Positions 8,050 through 16,255 of a stretch of 33,015 nucleotides of DNA are shown here, piece after piece. Origin of the DNA: Bacteroidia bacterium (GTDB lineage: Bacteria; Bacteroidota; Bacteroidia; B-17B0; Aurantibacillaceae). Within the stretch, counting starts at the first letter, position 1, and each line of letters begins with the position of its first letter. The notes below the pieces were generated by a model that was not told where the DNA came from, ran no database searches, and saw only the letters and a program-made list of their open reading frames with translations. The stretch spans positions 1 through 33,015 of the forward strand of contig JADLER010000069.1 of the NCBI GenBank assembly GCA_020846025.1. Direction: 5' to 3'. Made by a program: the position numbers and the translations under genes.

Positions 8050-9243
8050 ATGAAAAAAATCTACTCTCTACTTTCATTTGCATTCCTACTTATCAACACA
8101 ACACTTAATGCACAATCTGCCACAAGTGTAGCCAATGGTAGTTGGACAATGCCAACCACTTGGGATTGTATGTGTGTTCCTTTAACTGGACATAGTGTAA
8201 CCATTAACCATTCTGTTACCTTAAATACCAGTATGACATTTACAGCTGGAGGTATAACAATAGGTAATAATGGTTACTTAAAACAAGACGCCTCTCTTAA
8301 TCGTGATTTATGGTTTAATGGAGGTTCCTTTGTAAATAATGGGAAAGCTGATTTCCGTTTTCTGTTATTAACAGGAGGTACAAACTACAATAACGGAACA
8401 TTTACAGTTGCGGCTATGACTAATTCAGTTGCGTTTAATAATAACGGTACTATTACAATGGATAGCTTATATGCTGCTGCTAACTTTACCAATACAACAA
8501 ATGGTAAAATTATTGGTGATAGTATTACCAATGGTTTAACATCTACATTTTTAAATAATGGTAGAGTAAATGTTCTTGGTAGTCTAAATTTAGGGACATT
8601 TGTAAATAATAATTACCATAGTGGCTATCATTTTACCAATAACAATACTTATACAAATAATGATTCGATGGTAATGAGTGCCAGTATTTGGAATAAAGCT
8701 AAATTTTTAAATAATCCATCAGGTAAAGTAAATCTAGCTTTTGACTTTTATAATTATACTCCAGGGCACACTGCTGTTTTTGATAATCAAGGAAGTGTTA
8801 TGTCAAAAAGTTGGTTTAATACAGATACAGTAAAAGGAACAAGTACTGGGAATTTCACTGTAAGCGATTCTTCAGCGAATTCAGGATGGATGAAAGGTAA
8901 TTTCCATTTCTGCGACTTAACCATGATATTAACAGTAGCTCCATTTATTGATTACAATTCAGGAACAATTTCAAATAGCATTAGTTGGTGTACTACAACT
9001 GGATTACAACAGATGCCAACTGAAAATCATGTTAGTGCTTTCCCTAACCCAAATAATGGTTTTTTTTCCATTCAAACAATAAAAGAAGAGCAATTCTTTA
9101 TTTATAATGCTTTAGGTGAATTTATACAATCCATTATATTAAATGCAAGTAATAATTACAAAACAGAAATAAACAACCTACATACGGGTATTTATTTTAT
9201 CATTGGTAAAAATTATAAAGAAAAAATAATTGTAACTAAATAA
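8050..9243 (+). CDS. T9SS-secreted protein with G8-like N-terminus and Asn-rich repetitive body
   Basis: The 397-residue product starts with a signal peptide (MKKIYSLLSFAFLLINTTLNA-Q). Residues about 22-60 (ATSVANGSWTMPTTWDC, then VPLTGHSVTINHSVTL) have the G8-like opening common in Bacteroidota surface proteins. The body to about residue 310 is a degenerate series of short strands rich in Asn, Thr and Gly (NNGTITMDS, FNGGSFVNNGK, LNNGRVNVLGSLN), consistent with a right-handed beta-solenoid. The last 75 residues are a type A T9SS sorting domain: FPNPNNGFFSIQT, FIYNALGEFIQ, NLHTGIYFIIG, KIIVTK. The protein should be exported through the inner membrane by Sec, then secreted and attached to or released from the cell surface. 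Ligand unknown. A terminator follows at 9271. Confidence 0.85.
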   Translation: MKKIYSLLSFAFLLINTTLNAQSATSVANGSWTMPTTWDCMCVPLTGHSVTINHSVTLNTSMTFTAGGITIGNNGYLKQDASLNRDLWFNGGSFVNNGKADFRFLLLTGGTNYNNGTFTVAAMTNSVAFNNNGTITMDSLYAAANFTNTTNGKIIGDSITNGLTSTFLNNGRVNVLGSLNLGTFVNNNYHSGYHFTNNNTYTNNDSMVMSASIWNKAKFLNNPSGKVNLAFDFYNYTPGHTAVFDNQGSVMSKSWFNTDTVKGTSTGNFTVSDSSANSGWMKGNFHFCDLTMILTVAPFIDYNSGTISNSISWCTTTGLQQMPTENHVSAFPNPNNGFFSIQTIKEEQFFIYNALGEFIQSIILNASNNYKTEINNLHTGIYFIIGKNYKEKIIVTK

Positions 9244-9270
9244 ATTATTTTTTACAATTATCGTTCAATC

Positions 9271-9300
9271 AAAAGGCTGCCTCACATGAGACAGTCTTTT
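9271..9300. terminator. Bidirectional intrinsic terminator
   Basis: Hairpin with 13-base arms 9271-9283 and 9288-9300 around an ACAT loop; 12 of 13 positions pair, counting one G-T. It starts with AAAA and ends in TTTT, so it can work on both strands. It sits between the convergent genes ending at 9243 (+) and 9323 (-). Confidence 0.8.
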
Positions 9301-9322
9301 GTTTTGGGTATAAATTAAAAAA

Positions 9323-9892
9323 CTAAGTTAATCTTTTTTGAATTATTTTATTTACATTTCCAAAAACCTGACCAGGTGAAAATTTACGCCATGTGAATTG
9401 ATTAAGTTCCCCATCCGAATGAAAATAATAATCTAAGCCAGCTTGCTTAAATTCTTTAAGTACATGTTCCCTGAAATTTATAAAGGTAATCCACCCATCA
9501 TCTTGCACATCATCAAACCACTCCTCGTAATATGAATCATCAGAATGATGAAAATTTAAGACATTTTCTCCTATAATAATGTATTTATTAATCTTATAGT
9601 AAGCTAATTCATCTATGATATCACGTTTTAAAATCATAATATCATTATTAATGGCATCATTCCATTCGCCTATTAATTCAATAATGGCATATTTCTCCTC
9701 ATAATCTACAAATAGAATTTTTAAGTAAAGTGTTTCGCTTCCAATATTATCCCACTGAGGATGTATGTAATAATTATAAATAGTATTACTAAAACTAAAC
9801 TCACTATACTCAACACCATAAAACGGCGATAATTCGTCTTCAGCAGCAATATACAAGTGTTGCCAATTATAAAAAGGCTCTATTTCATGCAT
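9323..9892 (-). CDS. Acidic cytoplasmic protein of unknown function
   Basis: The 189-residue product has no signal peptide or membrane span. It is acidic and aromatic-rich: many Tyr, Trp, Asp and Glu residues, for example FYNWQHLYIAAEDE, IHPQWDNIGS, YYEEWFDDVQDDGW. The pattern LYLKILFVDYEEKYAIIELIGEWNDAINNDIMIL looks like a small alpha/beta domain followed by a helix (EHVLKEFKQAGLDYYF). It resembles conserved Bacteroidota hypothetical proteins, from memory only. It is divergent from ccoI with 153 bases between, so it might share regulation with the oxidase cluster, but there is no direct evidence. A TATCTTTA element on the minus strand (9901-9908) would give a nearly leaderless transcript. 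Function not assigned. Confidence 0.7.
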   Translation of the reverse strand: MHEIEPFYNWQHLYIAAEDELSPFYGVEYSEFSFSNTIYNYYIHPQWDNIGSETLYLKILFVDYEEKYAIIELIGEWNDAINNDIMILKRDIIDELAYYKINKYIIIGENVLNFHHSDDSYYEEWFDDVQDDGWITFINFREHVLKEFKQAGLDYYFHSDGELNQFTWRKFSPGQVFGNVNKIIQKRLT

Positions 9893-9963
9893 AATTTTTT
9901 TAAAGATACCATTTTCTAAATTATTCTCAAATGGGCATAAATTGTGGTAGTTTCAATAGCATA

Positions 9964-9975
9964 TGACATTTGTCA
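9964..9975. promoter_or_regulatory. Palindrome TGACATTTGTCA, possible operator
   Basis: Perfect inverted repeat with 5-base arms TGACA/TGTCA around TT, in the divergent region between the gene at 9892 (-) and ccoI. It is centred 22 bp upstream of the FNR-like box at 9985-9998, which is two helical turns. It is nearly identical to the palindrome at 7982-7993. Confidence 0.35.
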
Positions 9976-9984
9976 GTTTCTATA

Positions 9985-9998
9985 TTGATTGTTCTCAA
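9985..9998 (+). promoter_or_regulatory. FNR-type box upstream of ccoI
   Basis: TTGAT-TGTT-CTCAA matches the FNR consensus TTGAT-N4-ATCAA at 9 of 10 positions. Its centre (9991.5) is 32 bp upstream of the centre of the -7-like element at 10020-10027, placing it near -40, the classical position for an FNR activator. FNR-type control of cbb3 oxidase genes is well known in other phyla; here it is inferred. Confidence 0.5.
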
Positions 9999-10019
9999 AA
10001 AATTCTTATTTAAACATAC

Positions 10020-10027
10020 CAACTTTG
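10020..10027 (+). promoter_or_regulatory. -7 promoter element of ccoI
   Basis: CAACTTTG matches TAnnTTTG at 5 of 6 fixed positions. It predicts transcription start near 10031-10033 and a leader of about 13 bases before ATG 10046. An imperfect element fits a promoter that needs an activator at the upstream FNR-like box. Confidence 0.45.
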
Positions 10028-10045
10028 TGGTATAGTTACTGATAA

Positions 10046-12484
10046 ATGTCAAATTCTACAAAATATGCCGATTTAAAGTTAGTATGTTACCATTGTGGAG
10101 AAGATATAATTCATGAAGATATAATAGAACAGGATAAACATTTTTGTTGTCATGGTTGCAAAACAGTTTATGACATCATCAATAAAAATGATTTATGTGA
10201 TTATTATAGCATCAATCAAAACCCAGGAATCAATCAAAAAGTAAAAGTTAGAGAAGGTAAATTCGACTTTTTGAATGATGAAAAGATCTTGGAAAGTGTG
10301 CTTCATTTCAAAGACAGTCATCAAAACCATGTAGTGTTATATTTACCACAAATGCACTGTAGTTCCTGCATTTGGATTCTTGAAAACCTTGGAAGGTTAC
10401 AAAAAGGTATTATTAAATCTCAGGTAAACTTCCTTAAAAAAGAAATTACTATTGTATATGAAACGCAAAACACATCTTTAAAATCTATTGCTGAAACTTT
10501 AGCATCAATAGGATATGAGCCTCATTTCAGTTTGAATGATTTAAAGGGAAAAAAAGTAAAAAAATATGATACAACTCAAATTATTAAAATTGGAGTAGCA
10601 GGTTTTTGTTTTGGAAATATAATGATGCTCAGTTTTCCTGAATATTTTGCAAACAGTGAGTTTGAGAGTGATGTTTTGAAAAAATATTTTAGTTATTGGA
10701 ATTTAGCGCTATCGCTACCTGTTTTCTTTTATTCTGCATCTGAATTTTTCATCTCGGGATATAAAGGATTAAAACAGCGATTTTTAAATATTGATGCGCC
10801 AATTGCCTTAGCTATACTGATGGCTTTTGTTAGAAGCGTATATGAAATAGTAACCAATACTGGAGCAGGCTATTTAGATTCAATGTCAGGAATAGTCTTT
10901 TTTATGTTAGTAGGTCGTTACTTTCAAAACCGAACATATCAAACTATTTCATTTGATAGAGATTTTAAATCTTATTTTCCATTAGGAGTAAGTGTTATTG
11001 AGCCAAATGGAAAAGAAAAACAAATTTCGGTAGCAGACTTAAAAGTTGGTGACAGAATAAAAATTCATCATAATGAGATCATACCAGCCGATGCAATTTT
11101 ATTTCTTGGTAAAGCCACTATTGATTATAGTTTTGTAACTGGTGAATCATTACCCATTAATAAATCAATAGGAGAAATAATTTATGCAGGAGGAAAACAA
11201 ACCAATGGTGCTATTGAATTAGAAGTAGTTAAAGATGTGTCGCAAAGTTATTTAACTCAATTGTGGAATAATGATACGTTTAAAGAAGAAAGGCAGAAAG
11301 AAAAGAATTCATTTGTTCATTATATCAGTCAATATTTTACTTATATTTTATTTGCCATTGCAACAGTAGCAGCTATTTATTGGGCATTAAACGATAGTTC
11401 AAAAATATGGAATGCTGTAACTGCCATTTTAATAATTGCATGCCCTTGTGCGTTATTATTAGGTGCTACATTTACAAATGGTAATATGATTAGGATATTG
11501 AACAAATACAAAATGTATGTTAAAAATGCATCTGTAATAGAGAAAATAGCTAAAATAGATACTATTGTATTTGATAAAACAGGAACGATTACTGAACAAG
11601 GTAAATCAGCAATTTCTTTCCAAGGCTATCAATTAAATAAAGAACAAGTACAACTAATTCGCACTCTTGCTAGTCAATCCAATCACCCACTTAGTAAAGC
11701 AATTGTAAGTCATTTGCCATTTCACAAAACATTTCCTGTAAAAGATTTTAAAGAACTAAAAGGCCTTGGAACAATGGCTATCATTCAACAACATCAAATT
11801 AAAATTGGTTCAGCCGAATTTGTATTAGGTCAATGCGTTCAGTCACAACACCATGGATCAAAAGTCTTTGTAAGTATTGATAATGAATGTTTGGGATACT
11901 TTTCTGTTAAACATGCTTATAGGAAAGGATTAGAAAATAGTATTCAACAATTAAAAAGTAAGTATCAACTAAAAATACTTTCAGGGGATAATGCCTCTGA
12001 AAGACCATATTTACATGGCATTTTTGGAAATGAAACAGAAATGCAATTTGAGCAAAAACCAGAAGATAAATTACAATTTATTAAATTACTTCAGGAAAAA
12101 CAACATCATGTTTTAATGATGGGCGATGGATTAAATGATGCGGGAGCTTTAAAACAAAGTGATGTTGGTATTGCCATCAACGACCAAAATAATAATTTTT
12201 CACCTGCTTGTGATGTGATACTTTCAGGGCAATCATTTCACTTGCTAAACTACTTATTAGATTATTGTAGTAAACAAAAAAATATTATTTATTCTGCATT
12301 TGTTTTGTCTTTAATTTATAATATCATAGGACTATACTTTGCGGTACAAGGTGAATTAGAACCAGTAATTGCAGCCATATTAATGCCAATTAGCTCGGTA
12401 AGTATTGTAATATTAACTACGGGCTTAAGTGCCTATTATGAACTAAAAATAAAAAAGGTTGATAAAAGTCAGATTAGTACTTGA
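10046..12484 (+). CDS. ccoI: Cu+-exporting P1B-type ATPase for cbb3 oxidase assembly (CcoI/FixI)
   Basis: CcoI pumps copper out of the cytoplasm so that it can be loaded into the CcoN active site. The 812-residue product begins with a Cys-rich metal-binding domain (CYHCG at 14-18, CCHGC at 34-38) typical of the CcoI/FixI subfamily, then an HMA domain with CSSC at 105-108. Membrane helices follow from about 185. The soluble core has the TGES actuator loop, the CPC metal site at 466-468, the phosphorylation motif DKTGT with Asp510, a Pro-less HP loop (NHPLSKA) in the nucleotide domain, and the hinge motif GDGLND at 693-698. Length and order are full. It is the first gene of the cco block; ccoS starts 47 bases after its stop. 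An FNR-like box and promoter precede it. Confidence 0.93.
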   Translation: MSNSTKYADLKLVCYHCGEDIIHEDIIEQDKHFCCHGCKTVYDIINKNDLCDYYSINQNPGINQKVKVREGKFDFLNDEKILESVLHFKDSHQNHVVLYLPQMHCSSCIWILENLGRLQKGIIKSQVNFLKKEITIVYETQNTSLKSIAETLASIGYEPHFSLNDLKGKKVKKYDTTQIIKIGVAGFCFGNIMMLSFPEYFANSEFESDVLKKYFSYWNLALSLPVFFYSASEFFISGYKGLKQRFLNIDAPIALAILMAFVRSVYEIVTNTGAGYLDSMSGIVFFMLVGRYFQNRTYQTISFDRDFKSYFPLGVSVIEPNGKEKQISVADLKVGDRIKIHHNEIIPADAILFLGKATIDYSFVTGESLPINKSIGEIIYAGGKQTNGAIELEVVKDVSQSYLTQLWNNDTFKEERQKEKNSFVHYISQYFTYILFAIATVAAIYWALNDSSKIWNAVTAILIIACPCALLLGATFTNGNMIRILNKYKMYVKNASVIEKIAKIDTIVFDKTGTITEQGKSAISFQGYQLNKEQVQLIRTLASQSNHPLSKAIVSHLPFHKTFPVKDFKELKGLGTMAIIQQHQIKIGSAEFVLGQCVQSQHHGSKVFVSIDNECLGYFSVKHAYRKGLENSIQQLKSKYQLKILSGDNASERPYLHGIFGNETEMQFEQKPEDKLQFIKLLQEKQHHVLMMGDGLNDAGALKQSDVGIAINDQNNNFSPACDVILSGQSFHLLNYLLDYCSKQKNIIYSAFVLSLIYNIIGLYFAVQGELEPVIAAILMPISSVSIVILTTGLSAYYELKIKKVDKSQIST

Positions 12485-12494
12485 TTTTTATCAG
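12459..12494 (+). promoter_or_regulatory. Two FNR-like boxes at the ccoI/ccoS junction
   Basis: TTGAT-TTTT-ATCAG (12481-12494) matches TTGAT-N4-ATCAA at 9 of 10 positions and overlaps the ccoI stop codon. A weaker TTGAT-AAAA-GTCAG (12459-12472) lies exactly 22 bp upstream, two helical turns. The stronger box is centred 33 bp upstream of a poor -7-like element (TAACTTCA, 12517-12524), almost the same spacing as at ccoI. This suggests a second promoter for ccoS-ccoNOQP, though the promoter element is weak. Confidence 0.4.
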
Positions 12495-12531
12495 TAATTA
12501 AAAAATGAAACACAGATAACTTCAAAGAAAA

Positions 12532-12735
12532 ATGAGTGCAATTTATGTCATGATAGGAGCCAGTTTATTATTAGCCATAGGGTTTTTGGTGGCTTTTATA
12601 TGGTCTGTAAAGTCTAATCAGTACGAAGATGATTACACGCCATCTGTACGAATTTTATTTGAAAATAAAATCCCAAAGTCAAAAGAAAACAATGAAACAA
12701 ATAATAACCAAACCAACCAAAAAAATCTAAATTAA
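12532..12735 (+). CDS. ccoS: cbb3 oxidase maturation protein CcoS
   Basis: CcoS is a small single-span membrane protein needed for cofactor insertion into cbb3 oxidase. The 67-residue product has one N-terminal membrane helix (YVMIGASLLLAIGFLVAFIW) followed by the family signature SNQYEDDYTPSVRILFE. The tail is Asn/Lys-rich and probably disordered. It lies between ccoI and ccoNO, with only two bases between its stop and the ccoNO ATG, so translation is probably coupled. Length is typical. Confidence 0.93.
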   Translation: MSAIYVMIGASLLLAIGFLVAFIWSVKSNQYEDDYTPSVRILFENKIPKSKENNETNNNQTNQKNLN

Positions 12736-12737
12736 TT

Positions 12738-14876
12738 ATGGAAATAGAAAGATTTCAGTACGACAACAAGATTGTTAAACTTTTTGCTTATGCAACTATA
12801 TTTTGGAGCATTGTAGGTATGTTAGCCGGGCTATATGCAGCTATTGAGCTATATATGCCCTCAGCAAACTTAGGATTACCTTATACAAGTTTTGGAAGAG
12901 TACGCCCTGTTCATACCAATGCGATAGTTTTTGCTTTTGTTGGCAATGGTATTTTTATGGGTGTTTATTACTCGCTACAACGCTTATTAAAAGCCAGAAT
13001 GTTTAGTGATTTACTTAGTAAAATTCACTTCTGGGGTTGGCAATTAATTATAGTATTAGCAGCAATCACCTTATTAATGGGTTACACAACAAGTAAAGAA
13101 TACGCTGAACTTGAATGGCCATTAGATATTTTAATTACAATAGTTTGGGTAGTGTTTGGCTGGAATATGTTTGGGACAATCCTACGCCGTAGAGAGCGTC
13201 ACTTATATGTAGCTATTTGGTTCTATATCGGAACTTTTGTAACAGTAGCCATGTTGCATATTGTAAACTCGATTGAAATTCCAGTTTCCTTTTGGAAATC
13301 ATACTCTTGGTATGCTGGGGTTCAAGATGCTTTAATTCAATGGTGGTATGGACACAATGCGGTTGCATTTTTCTTAACTACATCTTATTTAGGATTGATG
13401 TATTATTTTTTACCTAAAGCTGCAGAACGTCCTGTGTATTCATATCGTTTGTCTATTATCCATTTCTGGGCACTTATTTTCTTATACATTTGGGCAGGCC
13501 CGCATCATTTACTTTATACTTCGGTACCTGATTGGGCTCAAAATCTAGGTGTTGTTTTTTCAGTTATGTTAATTGCGCCATCATGGGGTGGAATGATCAA
13601 TGGATTATTAACATTACGTGGCGCATGGGATAAAGTACGAGATAATGTGGAATTGAAATTCCTTGTTGTAGCAATTACAGCTTATGGTATGGCTACTTTT
13701 GAAGGTCCGTTATTATCTATTAAAGCAGTAAATAAAATTAGTCACTTTACAGATTGGACAGTTGCTCACGTACACGTAGGTGCATTAGGGTGGAATGGAT
13801 TTTTAACTTTTGGTATCTTATATTGGTTAATACCAAAATTGTTTCAAACTAAGTTATATTCTCAAAAAATGGCTAATCAGCATTTTTGGATTGGAACTTT
13901 AGGTATTGTTTTATATGCTGTTCCAATGTATTGGGCAGGATTTATGCAATCATCTATGTGGAAAGATTTTACACCCGAAGGTCAATTAAAATGGCAATTT
14001 ATGGATACTGTAACTAAAATGATTCCATTTTATATTACACGTTCTATTGGCGGAACATTATATTTAATTGGTGCAATAATGATGACATATAACTTAGTAA
14101 AAACTATTAAGCAAGGTTCGTTCTTAGCAGAAGAAGAAGCACAAGCCCCGGCATTATCGAAAGAATTCCACCCACACGCTGGAGCACATTGGCATCGTTG
14201 GATTGAACGTAAGCCTATTCAATTAATGGTGGTAAGTTTAATTGTTGTAGCAATAGGTGGTATTATTGAATTTGTACCCACATTCTTAATAAAATCAAAT
14301 GTACCTACTATTTCAAGTGTAAAACCTTATACGGCATTAGAGTTACAAGGTCGTGATATATATATCCGAGAAGGCTGTAACACATGCCACTCACAGATGG
14401 TAAGACCATTTAGAGATGAGGTTGTTCGATATGGTGATTATTCAAAGGCTGGTGAATCAGTATATGATCATCCATTTTTATGGGGAAGTAAGAGAACAGG
14501 ACCTGATTTAGCAAGAGTGGGTGGCAAATATCCTGATAGCTGGCATTACAATCACATGTTAGAACCAGCATCCATGGCTCCGGGCTCAATTATGCCTCAA
14601 TACCCTTGGTTACTTGAAGACCAAATAGATGTGAATTCAACTTTAAGTAAAATAAAAGCCATGAAACGTTTAGGAGTTCCTTACCCTGATGGTTACGAAA
14701 AAGATGCTTTAAAAGATATGGAAAGACAAGCTAAGAAAATTGCCGACAATCTTAAAAAAGATGGTATTGAAACTTTACCAGATAGGGAAATCGTTGCATT
14801 AATTTCTTACTTACAAAGATTAGGAAAAGATATTAAAGCAGCTCCAAAAGAAGAAGTAGAAAAACTAAATAATTAA
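12738..14876 (+). CDS. ccoNO: cbb3 cytochrome c oxidase, fused subunits I and II (CcoNO)
   Basis: This is the catalytic core of the high-affinity oxidase that reduces oxygen to water and pumps protons. The 712-residue product fuses CcoN and CcoO. The CcoN part (about 1-480) has many membrane helices and the heme and Cu-B histidines: His59 in RPVHTN, His206 in WYGHN, His256-257 in GPHHLLY, His344 and His346 in AHVHVG. A membrane helix near 495-515 leads into the CcoO part, which carries one heme c site CNTCH at 547-551, then QMVRPFRDEVVRYG and SIMPQYPWL with a likely axial Met. The fusion is usual in Bacteroidota. It overlaps neither neighbour and is followed by ccoQ after 13 bases. Confidence 0.96.
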   Translation: MEIERFQYDNKIVKLFAYATIFWSIVGMLAGLYAAIELYMPSANLGLPYTSFGRVRPVHTNAIVFAFVGNGIFMGVYYSLQRLLKARMFSDLLSKIHFWGWQLIIVLAAITLLMGYTTSKEYAELEWPLDILITIVWVVFGWNMFGTILRRRERHLYVAIWFYIGTFVTVAMLHIVNSIEIPVSFWKSYSWYAGVQDALIQWWYGHNAVAFFLTTSYLGLMYYFLPKAAERPVYSYRLSIIHFWALIFLYIWAGPHHLLYTSVPDWAQNLGVVFSVMLIAPSWGGMINGLLTLRGAWDKVRDNVELKFLVVAITAYGMATFEGPLLSIKAVNKISHFTDWTVAHVHVGALGWNGFLTFGILYWLIPKLFQTKLYSQKMANQHFWIGTLGIVLYAVPMYWAGFMQSSMWKDFTPEGQLKWQFMDTVTKMIPFYITRSIGGTLYLIGAIMMTYNLVKTIKQGSFLAEEEAQAPALSKEFHPHAGAHWHRWIERKPIQLMVVSLIVVAIGGIIEFVPTFLIKSNVPTISSVKPYTALELQGRDIYIREGCNTCHSQMVRPFRDEVVRYGDYSKAGESVYDHPFLWGSKRTGPDLARVGGKYPDSWHYNHMLEPASMAPGSIMPQYPWLLEDQIDVNSTLSKIKAMKRLGVPYPDGYEKDALKDMERQAKKIADNLKKDGIETLPDREIVALISYLQRLGKDIKAAPKEEVEKLNN

Positions 14877-14889
14877 ACTAAAATCAACT

Positions 14890-15078
14890 ATGAAATTCAT
14901 CAATTATTTGCAAAGCATTACTGGAGTAGGAATTTTTCCATTAATTTCTTTACTCATTTTTGTTTCATTTTTCCTACTTGTAACGCTATATGTTATTCTT
15001 GGGAATAAAGCGCACTTTGAGAAAGTGAGTAATCTTCCTATTGAAGAAAACCAACAGCCCAATGCTCCAAAATCATAA
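14890..15078 (+). CDS. ccoQ: cbb3 oxidase small subunit CcoQ-like
   Basis: The 62-residue product has a single membrane helix (GIFPLISLLIFVSFFLLVTLY) followed by a short polar tail (HFEKVSNLPIEENQQ). Sequence signal is low because CcoQ is short and variable. The identification rests on its position between ccoNO and ccoP and on its size and topology. CcoQ stabilises association of CcoP with the CcoNO core. It lies 13 bases after ccoNO and 18 bases before ccoP, in the same transcript. Confidence 0.82.
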   Translation: MKFINYLQSITGVGIFPLISLLIFVSFFLLVTLYVILGNKAHFEKVSNLPIEENQQPNAPKS

Positions 15079-15096
15079 TTATTATCAACAGAATAT

Positions 15097-16251
15097 ATGA
15101 AAAAATTAAATCAATTACATTTAATCATTGCCGGTTTACTTATTCCATCTATTGGTTTTTGTCAAACTGTTAAAGCAGAAAGTTCAACTTACTTTTCAAA
15201 TGCTTTATTCAATACATTACTAATAACTATCATTGTTTTGGCTATCGTTATCGTTGCATTTAGTTCAGTATTTAAGAATATTGCCGATAGTGATTATTTA
15301 CAAAATAAATTTACTAAAAAGGATAGCAATTCTACTCACACCACAACTACTGTACTAATTATCACCTTTCTATTATCTGCATTTCCCATGGTATCTCAAA
15401 CACCAGAATTAGCTATTGCAATTAAGAAAGATGATGGATTAATTGGTGGATTAGATCCATTTACATTTTATTTTATGGCATTAGTTATCTTTGCCGAATT
15501 AATTATACTTGGAGTGATGTTCTACCAATTCAACTTCTTAGTAAAAAATCAAGAAGTAGAAAATGGAAATATCAAGGTAAAGGAATCGAAAATTTTAAAA
15601 TCATTATCTGGTTTAAAAGATATCGAGGAAGAAGCATCCATTGTGCTAGATCATGAATACGATGGTATCCGGGAATTAGATAATGACCTGCCACCATGGT
15701 GGAAATACGGATTCTATGCTACTATTATTTACGCAGTCATTTATTTATCATATTATCACATTTTAGGTGGTGATTCTCAAAAGACAGAGTTTAGCAAAGA
15801 AATTACAAAAGCAAAAGCCGAAGTAGATGAATTTATGAAAAACTCAGCAAGCAACGTGGACGAAAACACAGTTCAACTATTAACCGATGCGGGTGATTTA
15901 GGAATAGGAAAAGATGTTTACAAAACAAATTGTGCTGCTTGCCACGGACAGGCCTGCGAAGGAGGTGTTGGCCCAAATTTAACCGATGAATATTGGTTAC
16001 ATGGAGGTAGTTTACAAGATGTGTTTAAATCAATTAAATACGGCTGGGTAGAGAAAGGAATGAAATCTTGGAAAGAAGATTTATCACCAATGCAAATTGC
16101 TCAGATAACATCATTTATTAGATCATTAAAAGGAACTAATCCTCCCAATGCAAAGCCCGCTCAAGGTGATTTATACAGCGAAGGTGGTTCAACTACACCT
16201 ACTGATTCAACTACTGTTGTAAATGACACTACCAGCACTTCTAGTAAATAA
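15097..16251 (+). CDS. ccoP: cbb3 oxidase cytochrome c subunit III (CcoP), single-heme form
   Basis: CcoP passes electrons from soluble or membrane cytochrome c to the CcoO heme. The 384-residue product has an N-terminal signal-like helix (LIIAGLLIPSIGFCQ), then helices near 34-56, 85-100 and 120-148. The conserved CcoP block ELDNDLPPWWKYGFYATIIYA lies near 195-215 with its own helix. One heme c site follows, CAACH at 279-283, with PNLTDEYWLHGG downstream and SFIRSLKG near the end. The tail is Thr/Ser/Pro-rich. Proteobacterial CcoP usually carries two heme sites; only one is present here, and the N-terminal membrane part is longer. That architecture recurs in Bacteroidota from memory. ccoG begins four bases after the stop. 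Confidence 0.93.
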   Translation: MKKLNQLHLIIAGLLIPSIGFCQTVKAESSTYFSNALFNTLLITIIVLAIVIVAFSSVFKNIADSDYLQNKFTKKDSNSTHTTTTVLIITFLLSAFPMVSQTPELAIAIKKDDGLIGGLDPFTFYFMALVIFAELIILGVMFYQFNFLVKNQEVENGNIKVKESKILKSLSGLKDIEEEASIVLDHEYDGIRELDNDLPPWWKYGFYATIIYAVIYLSYYHILGGDSQKTEFSKEITKAKAEVDEFMKNSASNVDENTVQLLTDAGDLGIGKDVYKTNCAACHGQACEGGVGPNLTDEYWLHGGSLQDVFKSIKYGWVEKGMKSWKEDLSPMQIAQITSFIRSLKGTNPPNAKPAQGDLYSEGGSTTPTDSTTVVNDTTSTSSK

Positions 16252-16255
16252 TGTA

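Noticed and set aside
16223-16255. Upstream ATG extending ccoG by 11 residues
   Set aside because: It would overlap the end of ccoP in another frame; ATG 16256 gives the usual CcoG N-terminus four bases after the ccoP stop.
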